Shown one piece after another: positions 9,101 through 13,365 of a DNA stretch of 14,044 bases. Made by a program: the position numbers and the translations under genes. Every line of letters starts with the position of its first letter. Within the stretch, counting starts at the first letter, position 1. The notes beneath the pieces are model-generated. The model saw nothing but the letters and a program-made list of their open reading frames with translations. It had not been told where the DNA came from and searched no databases. The DNA comes from Spirogloea muscicola (lineage: Eukaryota > Streptophyta > Zygnematophyceae > Spirogloeales > Spirogloeaceae): assembly GCA_009602725.1 (NCBI GenBank), contig WELB01000110.1:20070-34113 (forward strand). The letters are read 5' to 3'.

Positions 9101-9399
9101 GTGGTATGGAATATTGTTGAAAACTTTGAGTGACACATTGACGACCTGCTCTGTACAGAGCATGGAGAGGTTGAGGTCCGTCAAATGTGAGTACGAGTAC
9201 CTGCAGAATACTTTCAGCCTAGCAAGCACGCTCCTTCGCTGAAATTAGTGGCCTGTAAACCGGGCAGTTGTTGACTACACTCAATCAAGAATGTCAAGTA
9301 TATATTCAGAGATCTGTCTTACACAACGTTCACATTTGACTCCACGTCACACAGAGGGCCAAGCTTAAGGGCAGCACTGCCAAGTTGGCAGTGTGCTAG
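1..9399 (+). CDS. WASHC4: WASH complex subunit 4 (SWIP), spliced, 5'-partial
   Basis: SWIP is a core subunit of the pentameric WASH complex, which activates Arp2/3 to build branched actin on endosomes during retromer-linked sorting. The spliced product of about 1,000 residues is collinear with metazoan SWIP from about residue 135 to the end, compared from memory. Strong blocks are EQGLDVLEVMRNVHLF (exon at 6364), HHVANSVRAHGAGI (6770), FVIFSQFLYDDHVKSR (7160), RFRQLITEMGN (7494), ADDGFMLGVAYIL (8277) and ALHWFQSV (8636). They span what Pfam calls the WASH-7 N, mid and C regions. No signal peptide or membrane segment is seen, as expected for a cytosolic scaffold. The start codon and first exons are outside the window. 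No splice join is experimentally supported, and the end (9133 or 9399) is uncertain. The family call is firm; it is not strumpellin (WASHC5), whose sequence differs. Confidence 0.93.
198..223 (+). repeat. Degenerate CCCTAAA telomere-like tract in intron 1
   Basis: About three imperfect units (CCCTAAA, TCCTAAAA, CCCAAA) followed by CCCC. This is the complement of the TTTAGGG telomere repeat of green algae, plants and several other algae. It is short and may be coincidental. Confidence 0.4.
491..618 (+). CDS. WASHC4: WASHC4 exon b
   Basis: Follows an AATAAG acceptor. The block GLGMLATIDEIVRAN matches the SWIP segment LLTVLLTLDEIIDNH. The donor GTCAGC at 619 leaves two bases that join the first base of the next exon as AGG (Arg). 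This join gives the same residue spacing as human SWIP, so I prefer it to the GTGAGG donor at 614. Confidence 0.8.
878..995 (+). CDS. WASHC4: WASHC4 exon c
   Basis: Encodes MMQAALLDP through CFLQ, with acceptor CCCGCAG and donor GTAATC at 996, phase 0. An alternative donor at 982 would drop CFLQ, which aligns with MIFQ in human SWIP, so the longer form is preferred. An in-frame TGA at 855-857 bounds the exon upstream. Confidence 0.78.
1282..1405 (+). CDS. WASHC4: WASHC4 exon d
   Basis: Starts after GGCCAG and reads RCLQEDFSACRDG, matching human ACIEQQFDSLNGG directly after the preceding exon. It continues through RFLDELSYHIQTSL. Donor GTATTC at 1406 leaves one base. Confidence 0.8.
1616..1696 (+). 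CDS. WASHC4: WASHC4 exon e
   Basis: The acceptor GTGCAG and two bases complete a Gly codon from the previous exon. TYKERFDDRSQLPGLL and SYALHAWLA align with the SWIP segment around DKYVGICGLFVLHFQIF. Donor GTGTGC at 1697. The reading frame stays open through the next intron into exon f. Confidence 0.75.
1859..2081 (+). CDS. WASHC4: WASHC4 exon f
   Basis: Acceptor TTGACAG. EACARVPLVHVFSGVALRP aligns with the SWIP segment DICKKVPAITLTANIIWFP, followed by an Ala/Leu-rich helical stretch ending HQLAEGLP. Donor GTGCAG at 2082, phase 2. Base composition is GC-rich. Confidence 0.78.
2082..2580 (+). other. WASHC4 intron(s), one small exon probably unseen
   Basis: About 15 residues expected from SWIP (the SSWMMKME region of the human protein) are missing between the flanking exons, and the phases do not join (2 versus 0). 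A small exon should lie here. I tested acceptor/donor pairs in the required phases and found none with convincing similarity, so none is annotated. Confidence 0.5.
2581..2643 (+). CDS. WASHC4: WASHC4 exon (YDRVQKPTK)
   Basis: Twenty-one codons, phase 0 at both ends, with acceptor TGTGCAG and donor GTGAGG. It reads from YDRVQKPTKACAIDR to KLLEE and joins the next exon at the equivalent of human NVFIQGF. It could begin at 2560 if the AAAAG just upstream is used. Confidence 0.65.
2837..2905 (+). CDS. WASHC4: WASHC4 exon (RMHHLLRLVIDLHVAL)
   Basis: Twenty-three codons with acceptor TTCCAG and donor GTATGC. GITRATRMHHLLRLVIDLH aligns without gaps to human GFLYAYSISTIIKTTMNLY. Confidence 0.8.
3080..3136 (+). 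CDS. WASHC4: WASHC4 exon (VAVSKDDVGLFCELAEMLK)
   Basis: Nineteen codons with acceptor CTACAG. It aligns without gaps with human KPMTKTSVKALCRLVELLK. The frame and alignment require the exon to stop at AAG, where the intron begins GCAGGT rather than GT. Confidence 0.8.
3137..3434 (+). other. Probable GC-AG intron of WASHC4
   Basis: The donor reads AAG then GCAGGT; the acceptor is CTGCAG. Using the nearby GT at 3141 would leave one extra coding base with no acceptor that restores frame without a stop. Using GC at 3137 gives a gapless match to SWIP across the join (EMLK-ATEAAC). Confidence 0.65.
3435..3542 (+). CDS. WASHC4: WASHC4 exon (ATEAACKGPG...)
   Basis: Thirty-six codons with donor GTCAGT. 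GLGSMIHSMHEHMREMLSTL aligns with the SWIP helix DSVSHITQHLQHQALHSI. Confidence 0.8.
3543..4301 (+). other. Longest WASHC4 intron, with an AT-rich core
   Basis: About 760 bases, more than twice the typical intron here. The part from roughly 3600 to 3890 is clearly richer in A and T than its flanks and contains a perfect 7-bp hairpin at 3652-3668 (CATCAAA, loop ATC, TTTGATG). The open frame at 3630-3890 resembles nothing I know and lacks coding character. The acceptor at 4300-4301 (CGGGAG) is the best available but not strong. Confidence 0.6.
4302..4436 (+). CDS. WASHC4: WASHC4 exon (WLQVSISMEVLKG...)
   Basis: Forty-five codons, phase 0, ending at a consensus GTAAGT donor. SISMEVLKGCASP and QATLGLTLDIFTG align with human SALVLAENTLNGPST and RRLIVSLALSVG. 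The 5' boundary is less certain than the 3' one. Confidence 0.72.
4437..4865 (+). other. WASHC4 intron, no other feature seen
   Basis: A 429-base intron from GTAAGT to AACCAG. Reading frames in it do not align with SWIP or any family I recognise, and no RNA gene or repeat was noticed. Confidence 0.6.
4866..5050 (+). CDS. WASHC4: WASHC4 exon (TDCSFLLWH block)
   Basis: LVELWDCVQLLECVAELTQR followed by EDATDCSFLLWHTEM matches the human [20 protein letters not shown] region. Donor GTCAGT at 5051 leaves two bases, completed by the first base of the next exon as AAC (Asn). Confidence 0.85.
5282..5390 (+). CDS. WASHC4: WASHC4 exon (HVLLAYLDGVRML)
   Basis: Acceptor GGCAG, one base, then HVLLAYLDGVRMLRSGG and IKDYVDLIDKMLTH. 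It aligns with the SWIP stretch from HYMFSALRDCV to YDKEIMEILNE. Donor GTATCA, phase 0. Confidence 0.82.
5686..5784 (+). CDS. WASHC4: WASHC4 exon (DVETDLRLHVHSA)
   Basis: Thirty-three codons with acceptor CTTCAG and donor GTAGGA. EPLCHDVETDLRLHVHSA matches human KLCKEIEKDLRLSVHTH with no gap at the upstream join. Confidence 0.88.
6069..6212 (+). CDS. WASHC4: WASHC4 exon (GIRDLAWFTQMSP)
   Basis: Forty-eight codons with acceptor GTCCAG and donor GTCTAT. IRDLAWFTQMSPF and VESYLDSSFYNHCAVALHNW match human MKDLALFFSLNPIRF and [20 protein letters not shown]. Confidence 0.9.
6364..6525 (+). CDS. WASHC4: WASHC4 exon (EQGLDVLEVMRNVHLF)
   Basis: Fifty-four codons with acceptor GAGCAG and donor GTGCTC. 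TYEEMHQLAREKYGL and EQGLDVLEVMRNVHLF are near-identical to human SWIP, making this the most diagnostic exon in the gene. Confidence 0.93.
6770..6901 (+). CDS. WASHC4: WASHC4 exon (HHVANSVRAHGAGI)
   Basis: Forty-four codons with acceptor ATGACAG and donor GTGTGT. LFVEKVSK, ILTVHHVANSVRAHGAGI and TTTVNFAYQ match human IFIERTS, INIRHIANSIRTHGTGI and NTTVNFTYQ. Confidence 0.92.
7160..7330 (+). CDS. WASHC4: WASHC4 exon (FVIFSQFLYDDHVKSR)
   Basis: Fifty-seven codons with acceptor TCCCAG and donor GTAACT. ARKFVIFSQFLYDDHVKSR and EYPFSRAESFDE match human KKKFYIFSQFMYDEHIKSR and KYPFDRAEKFN. The basic insert NKGRRRKE lies between them, where human is acidic/polar (a loop difference). Confidence 0.93.
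7494..7640 (+). CDS. WASHC4: WASHC4 exon (GRFRQLITEMGN), 3' end uncertain
   Basis: Acceptor GCTGCAG. RFRQLITEMGNTLALVRLV matches human QFRQLISQIGNAMGYVRMI. Candidate donors are after 7617, 7620 and 7640. None gives the phase the next exon requires, so either a tiny exon lies in between or a base is wrong. Confidence 0.82.
7893..8070 (+). CDS. WASHC4: WASHC4 exon (FLPGLYE to QILVDVYAQ)
   Basis: Acceptor ATAACAG leaves one base before TTC. FLPGLYE matches human FVPDLED, then AKILDTAMQNL matches ARHLDSVLSDH, and YFQILVDVYA matches YFKMLVDVFA. Donor GTTCTC, phase 0. The exon might start earlier, at 7872, which would add about seven residues. Confidence 0.85.
8277..8459 (+). CDS. WASHC4: WASHC4 exon (HLRDFYLTVPALAVN)
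   Basis: Sixty-one codons with acceptor CCTCAG and donor GTCAGA. HLRDFYLTVPALAVN and LADDGFMLGVAYILR match human HLRNFYIIVPPLTLN and FTDDGFAMGVAYILK. The join to the previous exon is gapless against SWIP. Confidence 0.93.
8636..8827 (+). CDS. WASHC4: WASHC4 exon (FAALHWFQSV)
   Basis: Sixty-four codons with acceptor TTGCAG and consensus donor GTGAGT. SFAALHWFQSVSTHFDMQV matches human EFDSLHWFQSVREKYLKEI. A Gly/Ser/Met linker follows, then an acidic helix ending VEEVQKLEL, like the human C-terminal helix. Confidence 0.92.
8978..9028 (+). CDS. WASHC4: WASHC4 penultimate or last exon
   Basis: After TCTTTAG this reads LLNMWQTSAVSTFLSML, aligned loosely with human LLYFSLSSARIFF. The frame stays open to a TGA at 9131-9133, so this may be the last exon. 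Alternatively a GTAGTT donor at 9029 joins it to 9355. Confidence 0.6.
9355..9399 (+). CDS. WASHC4: Candidate WASHC4 terminal exon
   Basis: Acceptor TCACACAG, phase 0, then RAKLKGSTAKLAVC and a TAG. The start resembles human RADKTAAEE at the same point in the protein. The segment is short and could be chance. A perfect inverted repeat overlaps its last codons. Confidence 0.4.
   Translation, partial: RAKLKGSTAKLAVC
9375..9393 (+). repeat. Perfect 9-bp inverted repeat
   Basis: CACTGCCAAGTTGGCAGTG reads the same on both strands apart from its central base. It can fold as an 8-bp stem with an AGT loop. An overlapping alternative stem uses GGCAG at 9370-9374 with CTGCC at 9377-9381. It sits four bases before the TAG at 9397. 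Confidence 0.75.
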
Positions 9400-9464
9400 A
9401 TGTAGCCCCTGTTGAGAAGGAGCACCCAATGGCCAGTTGAGTCGCTGTGTGCTTCAACGCTTTT

Positions 9465-9530
9465 CTGGCCCCTTCGAACTTCGTCTATTCTTTTCTTGGG
9501 CTGGTCACTCCCAGCCATCGCCCTCTACTG
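9465..9530 (+). repeat. LINE tail unit with stem-loop, copy 1
   Basis: GGCCCCTTCGAAC, then GTCTATTCTTTTC, then a GGCTGG / CCAGCC stem (six pairs) at about 9500-9517. It is the first member of the tail family downstream of WASHC4, about 70 bases past the candidate stop at 9399. Confidence 0.65.
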
Positions 9531-9826
9531 GAAGAGTTTCTCTCTCTATGACCAGAGCCTTTCCAGCTACATAGTCTTCCCGCAGCAACTCTGGTCGTGG
9601 CGCTTGAGGATCAACGACTCAGGTCACAGACGTGATGGTCTCTTCCACGGGTGCCTCATGCCATGCGCGCCTTTCTTTCTCTTTCTTCTCTCGTCCACCG
9701 CCCTGGTCGCGAGCAAGCTGCGTCCGCCATTGTTGTCCACGGGCGGCGGGCAGTTGGGCGGGCCGCCGTTGCCCGCGGCGCTTGCCGTGAGCTCCCCGCC
9801 CCGCCGACGTTTTCCCGCCCTCTAGT
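9531..9826 (+). other. No gene recognised; GC-rich, probably decayed LINE
   Basis: The second half (9700-9820) is strongly GC-rich and leads straight into a relic of the LINE coding end. Its frames give no recognisable LINE residues, so assigning it to the LINE rests on position and composition only. Confidence 0.35.
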
Positions 9827-9862
9827 TACTGTGGTCTGCACTTGCTGACCAGAGGTAACTGA
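9827..9862 (+). pseudogene. Relic of LINE coding end (LHLLTRGN-stop)
   Basis: Reads YCGLHLLTRGN then TGA, clearly the same ending as the RLLTRNY, LLLLTRGY and related ends downstream in this window. Confidence 0.6.
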
Positions 9863-10037
9863 GAGAAGGCGCGCGGTGCGCATGAAATTGGAAGGGAGGC
9901 CAAATTCTAGCCTTACAAACGTCCTGTTGAAGGGGTAATGAGCTGGCTAAGGGGGACTGAGCGCGCCACTCGCAGGAGTCATAGGGAGGAGTTTCCCTAC
10001 GCTTTGCTCCTTCCGGCCCTTTCTGACCACGTCCAGT

Positions 10038-10180
10038 TACTCCGACTTGAACTTATTGACTAGACGTACTGAGAGCCTACTTGCTCACGTCTTGCAGCTT
10101 AGCACCTTTGCTTTTTGTGCCATCCGGGCCATTCAGACCTTGTCCATTCCTTTGGGCTGGCCTCTCACAGCCCTCTCACA
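10038..10180 (+). pseudogene. Relic LINE coding end and tail unit with stem-loop
   Basis: YSDLNLLTRRT lacks the usual stop because one base is missing relative to the CGTGGATACTGA form, so translation runs on into the tail. The tail holds CCTTGTCCATTC and then GGGCTGGCCTCTCACAGCCC, a 6-bp stem at 10154-10173. Confidence 0.68.
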
Positions 10181-10205
10181 GCGTCTTCCCCCGCCCTGTC
10201 TGCTT

Positions 10206-10901
10206 GGCGTGCTGCAGTGTGAGTGTGGGGAGCGGTCGACGGACCCGGCGGAGCTAGCGGCGCATATCCTTCGCTGCGCCACTGGCGGCGAGCGCACAGC
10301 CGCTCACGACCTCCTCCGCGACGGTATGTTCGGCATCTTTCAGGAGGCCGGATACACAGTTGCGATGGAGAATACTTCTGTCATGCCCATCCTCCAGAGG
10401 GCCGACGGACTCCACACGCGCCGCGTCGACCTGGTGGCGTCCACGACGGGTGGTGGCAGGCGCATCATTGCCGATGTGGTCACCACTGATGTGGTCGACC
10501 GCTCCAACCCGGGGCTTTCTGCCTCGCGGGCTGGCCACGCTGCGGCAAAGGCCGCTCGCAGCAAGGCGGCCAAACACGCCGACCACCCGGCTGCCGACGA
10601 GTTCGTCCCCCTGGCTGTGGACGTGCATGGGGCTCTCGGATCCCACTGGCTCGACCTGTTGGCCAGGCTTGCACGGCGCGCTGTGTCCCGCAGGCGCGGT
10701 GAGCCGGCTGACTTCAACGCCGCCGGCTCGTGGGCTCAGGTGTATCGTATGCGCTTGTCTGTCTCCCTTCAGCGGTCCATGGCCCACGCCTTGCATCTGC
10801 GTGCTGGCCGTGCTCTCGCTGCGGCCTCCGGCTTTCGTCAGGGGGATAGTTTACCGGCAGCTAGTCTGTCGGATGTGAGGCTCCTCACTCGTAACTACTA
10901 A
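10206..10901 (+). CDS. LINE polyprotein C-terminal fragment (REL-endonuclease-like), 5'-truncated
   Basis: The open frame runs from 10047 to a TAA at 10899, but its first ~50 codons are an older tail unit, so real LINE homology starts near 10206. In the 284-codon frame, a CCHC knuckle (C58, C60, H73, C77) is followed by HD at 87-88, RVD at 126-128, D143 fourteen residues after D128, and K-rich AARSKAAKHADH before EFVPLAVDVHGALG. This order (CCHC, R/A-H-D/N, K/R-x-D-x12-14-D/E) is that of the restriction-like endonuclease region known at the C-terminus of some LINEs. The typical Arg before His-Asp is Ala here. The protein ends SDVRLLTRNY. There is no reverse transcriptase domain. Base composition is much richer in GC than WASHC4. 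It is an inserted fragment and probably not expressed. Confidence 0.78.
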   Translation, partial: GVLQCECGERSTDPAELAAHILRCATGGERTAAHDLLRDGMFGIFQEAGYTVAMENTSVMPILQRADGLHTRRVDLVASTTGGGRRIIADVVTTDVVDRSNPGLSASRAGHAAAKAARSKAAKHADHPAADEFVPLAVDVHGALGSHWLDLLARLARRAVSRRRGEPADFNAAGSWAQVYRMRLSVSLQRSMAHALHLRAGRALAAASGFRQGDSLPAASLSDVRLLTRNY

Positions 10902-10962
10902 GTGGTCCATCCTCCCCCGTTCTGCCATAGCCTCTTCAGGGGATAGTTTACCGGCAGCTAGT
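10842..10962 (+). repeat. Pair of identical 24-base direct repeats
   Basis: The 24 bases at 10842-10865 (beginning GGGGATAGTTTACCGG) recur exactly at 10939-10962. The first lies in the LINE coding end (encoding GDSLPAAS); the second abuts a tail unit. Both are preceded by TCAG-type sequence. Confidence 0.85.
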
Positions 10963-10963
10963 G

Positions 10964-11042
10964 TAGTTTGGCCCCTTCGAACCTTGTCAATTCTTTTCGG
11001 GCTGGCTTCTCACAGCCCTTGCCCCCATTGGGAGAGCCACTT
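10964..11042 (+). repeat. LINE tail unit with stem-loop, well-preserved copy
   Basis: Reads TTTGGCCCCTTCGAACCTTG, TCAATTCTTTTC, then GGGCTGGCTTCTCACAGCCC at 10999-11018 (6-bp stem, 8-base loop), then TTGCCCCCATTGGGAGAGCC. An inverted, nearly identical copy lies at 13250-13327. Confidence 0.8.
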
Positions 11043-11336
11043 CTTCTTCTCACAGCCACCGCTGTCGACTTGGAAGCGCTATACTTTAGGGGAAAGCAAG
11101 CGCGGCCAGATTAACTGGTGGCTGGTGAAGGGCTCGCCCATTGAAGATAGGGGCTGGAAAAGCCAGCCCAAAAAAGAATGAACAAAGTACGAGAAGGGGG
11201 CCAGGGGAAGCGCTAAAAAACAAGCACAACAAGAAACAAAGCAGCTACGTGTTACTCATTAACCCCTAATGAGCAGCCTCTAAGTCAGAGAAGCTAGGCT
11301 CCTGGAAGTGGGTCCCCTCGCCAGAGCCAGATTCTT
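11043..11336. other. Spacer with an inverted tail unit (about 11121-11210, minus)
   Basis: On the minus strand, 11210 to 11121 reads as another tail unit: CCCCCTTCTCGTACTTTGTTC, ATTCTTTTTT, then GGGCTGG-CTTTT-CCAGCCC (a perfect 7-bp stem at 11151-11169) and CAATGGGCGAGCC. The remaining sequence (11211-11336) shows nothing I recognise. Confidence 0.65.
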
Positions 11337-11508
11337 AACTTGGGCTTGGCCTCTCACAGCCTTTGCCTTGCGTTGGCAAGGTTGTTGCTTCCGGCCCCCG
11401 CCCCAGGTGGCGCCAAGCGACTCGCCCCGTCCGCGCGGCGTCGTGGTCCTCGTGCTCGGACGGTTGCTGAGCGGACCATAATGATTGCTTGTTTCCCTGC
11501 CGGCCCAA

Positions 11509-12073
11509 TCCGCTTTCTGATTCTTCTGGACCTTGTCACTCTTTTGTGGGCCAGCCCACGCCCTTCGCAGCCCTCGCCCCCTTCTGGGAACCCCTTCTGC
11601 GTATCATCGCGGATGTGGTGACCGCCGATTGCGTCGACTCCGCCAACCGCGCCCGGTCGGCGTCGATTGCTGGGCACGCGGTCGGTTTGGCTGGGCCCGG
11701 GGCAAGGAGCGCAAGTACGCCGACCACCCTCCAGGCAATGAATTTGCGGCCCTGGCCATTGACGTTCACAGGGCTTTTCGGCGATGGCTGGTTGGATCTC
11801 CTCCAGCGGCTTGCCCGGCAGGCCATCGAGCGGCGGCCAGGTCTGCCAGGGGAGCTGCCCGGAGTCAATTGTGCCGGCTCCATCGCTCAGGTGTCGCGTG
11901 AGGCTGGCGGTCTCGTTCCAGCGCTCTCTGGCTCACGCAGTCCACATTCGCGCAGCTCGGGCTATGGCTGCTGCCTCAGGGTCTCGGCGGAGCCCCTCTT
12001 TTCTATGGGCGCGCTCTTCTCTTTCCCAGCCTCGAGTTATTCTGACTTGCTGTTGCTCACTCGTGGATACTGA
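11509..12073 (+). pseudogene. Second LINE C-terminal copy, frameshifted
   Basis: From 11600 this reads RIIADVVTADCVD, matching RIIADVVTTDVVD in the intact fragment. Homology then jumps frame: KYADHPPGNEFAALAIDVH (second frame, about 11713-11775), DGWLDLLQRLARQAIERR (back in the first), RLAVSFQRSLAHAVHIRAAR (third frame, after a two-base loss near 11893) and SSYSDLLLLTRGY-TGA (first frame). The part upstream of 11600 is tail-like (CTTGTCACTCTTTTGTGGG) and replaces the CCHC and first-Asp region, so this copy is truncated as well as frameshifted. Confidence 0.82.
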
Positions 12074-12225
12074 GCAGCCATCTGCATCATTCGTGTCCTG
12101 TTGTGTAGTTTTTCTTTTCGGCACCGTTTTTTGGCCTTTGGATATTGTCCATTCTTTTCTGGGCTGGCTTTGCTAGCCCCTCCTTTTTCTGTGGGCGAGC
12201 AATTTCTGGAAGAGCCGCTGCTGCT
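12037..12225 (+). repeat. LINE coding end plus tail, repeat A
   Basis: Begins in the last codons (YSDLLLLTRGY-stop) and runs through TTTTCGGCACCG and ATTGTCCATTCTTTTC to the stem-loop GGGCTGGCTTTGCTAGCCC at 12161-12179 (8 pairs including one G-T, loop TTT) and GGGCGAGCAATTTC. It is directly repeated at 12600-12783. Confidence 0.82.
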
Positions 12226-12280
12226 TCTTGTCACAGCCATCGCCGCCTTTGAAAGAGCTGCTCCTCCCCTGCCATTCTGT

Positions 12281-12310
12281 TTTTGGGGCTGGCCTTTCAC
12301 AGCCATCGCT
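12281..12310 (+). repeat. Partial LINE tail unit (stem-loop only)
   Basis: GGCTGGCCTTTCACAGCC forms a 5-bp stem of the tail family without the upstream CCTTCGAA part. Confidence 0.55.
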
Positions 12311-12473
12311 ACCTCAAAATCGCAAACGAACGCGGTGCACAGCAACTGAAGGGGCGGCTACGTCGCGCCAATTGATTAGTCTATGCAGAAGGTGAATGTG
12401 AGATGATGGGGCTACACAAGCGAAGCCCTCGAGAAGCTCCTTCACTTCCCCTGCTGCTTCCGACTGCTACTTG

Positions 12474-12590
12474 TACCGACTTGCTGTTGCTGATTAGGAA
12501 TTCATAAGCGGTCATCTACTTTCTAGAGTTGATGTTTATTGGTCTATAATTGTCCACTCTTTCAGGGATTGATTTTACAGCCATTGGGCC
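12474..12590 (+). pseudogene. Decayed LINE coding end and tail
   Basis: TDLLLLIRNS-TAA resembles YSDLLLLTRGY-stop. Downstream, ATTGTCCACTCTTTC and ACAGCC mark a tail whose stem is lost (GGGATTG instead of GGGCTGG). It is one of the oldest copies. Confidence 0.5.
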
Positions 12591-12599
12591 CCTTTCGAA

Positions 12600-12783
12600 T
12601 TATTCTGACTTGCTGTTGCTCACGCGTGGATACTGAGCATCCATCTGCATCATTTCGTGTTCTGGTGTGTAGTCTTTCTTTTTGGCACCGTTTTGTGGCT
12701 TTTATATTGTCCATTCTTTTCTGAGCTGGCTTTGCTAGCCCCTCTTTTATATATGGGCGAGCAATTTCCTTGGAAGAGCTTCT
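12600..12783 (+). repeat. LINE coding end plus tail, repeat B
   Basis: Matches repeat A over its whole length with scattered substitutions and small indels, starting at YSDLLLLTRGY-stop (TGA at 12635-12637). Its stem reads GAGCTGGC / GCTAGCCC, so one pair is broken. It lies 563 bases downstream of repeat A. Confidence 0.82.
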
Positions 12784-12805
12784 TCTCTTTCCTGCTGCAT
12801 GTCAT

Positions 12806-12838
12806 TCTGGCTTGCATATGCTGACTCGGGGGTACTGA
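12806..12838 (+). pseudogene. Relic of LINE coding end (HMLTRGY-stop)
   Basis: Reads SGLHMLTRGY then TGA at about 12836, directly behind repeat B, so repeat B's tail ends by about 12800. Confidence 0.55.
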
Positions 12839-13190
12839 GTGGCTCTTTGTAGTGCTCACTGATTTGCGGACTGACATTGCGGACGAGTTTGTCCTCTCGT
12901 TTTGGGGCTTCCTTGCCGACATTTCCAACTATTCAATCATTCTGAAATGGCCCTTCTCAGCCACCACTCTGTGTGGAAGTTCACCTCTCTCGTCCCCGTT
13001 GGGCTTCGCCCTTCGATCTCTTCATAGGCTGCTGTAGATAATGTACGTTTCTAGATGTGCTTCCCTTTGTACACGGCCATTTGGCCTTTGTTTGTTTCAA
13101 ATACGCAAAAAGTTTCCATAGGCTGGCCTTTACAGCAACCGTCTTCGGAGACGAATGCTTTAACTCCACGTTGCTGCCAATCATCCCAAC
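12839..13190. other. No gene recognised; faint tail remnants
   Basis: TCAATCATTCTGAAATGGCC followed by TTCTCAGCC near 12935-12963, and GGCTGGCCTTTACAGC near 13121-13136, look like eroded tail units. Nothing else is recognised. Short open frames here lack coding character. Confidence 0.4.
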
Positions 13191-13217
13191 TGGCGGCTTT
13201 TACTAGAGGTGACTGAG
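13190..13217 (+). pseudogene. Relic of LINE coding end (FTRGD-stop)
   Basis: Reads LAAFTRGD then TGA, matching LHLLTRGY-stop. The following GTCGCT is also found after the other copies' stops. Confidence 0.45.
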
Positions 13218-13249
13218 TCGCTAAAAGCGTAGTGGTCACTTGTGGAAGG

Positions 13250-13327
13250 AAGTGGCTCTCAAGTGGGGGCAAGGGCTGTGATAAGCCAGCCCGAAAAGAA
13301 CTGACAAGGTTCGAAGGAGCCAAACTT
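13250..13327 (-). repeat. Inverted LINE tail unit
   Basis: The minus strand reads TTTGGCTCCTTCGAACCTTG, TCAGTTCTTTTC, GGGCTGGCTTATCACAGCCC, TTGCCCCCACTTGAGAGCC. This is nearly the same as the plus-strand unit at 10964-11042. Confidence 0.8.
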
Positions 13328-13365
13328 GTAAGGCTGACTGGCTTGCGCTGTCGGTGCTTTCCCTT

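Noticed and set aside
9412-9825. 137-codon open frame downstream of WASHC4
   Set aside because: It runs through a LINE tail unit and GC-rich debris. The reading has no family resemblance and no independent coding evidence.
10254-10796. 180-codon open frame on the minus strand
   Set aside because: It lies opposite the GC-rich LINE C-terminal fragment and has no recognisable motif. The plus frame has the family residues, so this is a shadow.
11340-11621. 93-codon open frame before the second LINE copy
   Set aside because: It covers tail-like repeat sequence and is out of frame with the LINE homology that begins at 11600.
12161-12179. Hairpin as a bacterial-type terminator
   Set aside because: The window is clearly eukaryotic, the hairpin is not followed by a T tract, and it recurs in many copies tied to a LINE coding end.
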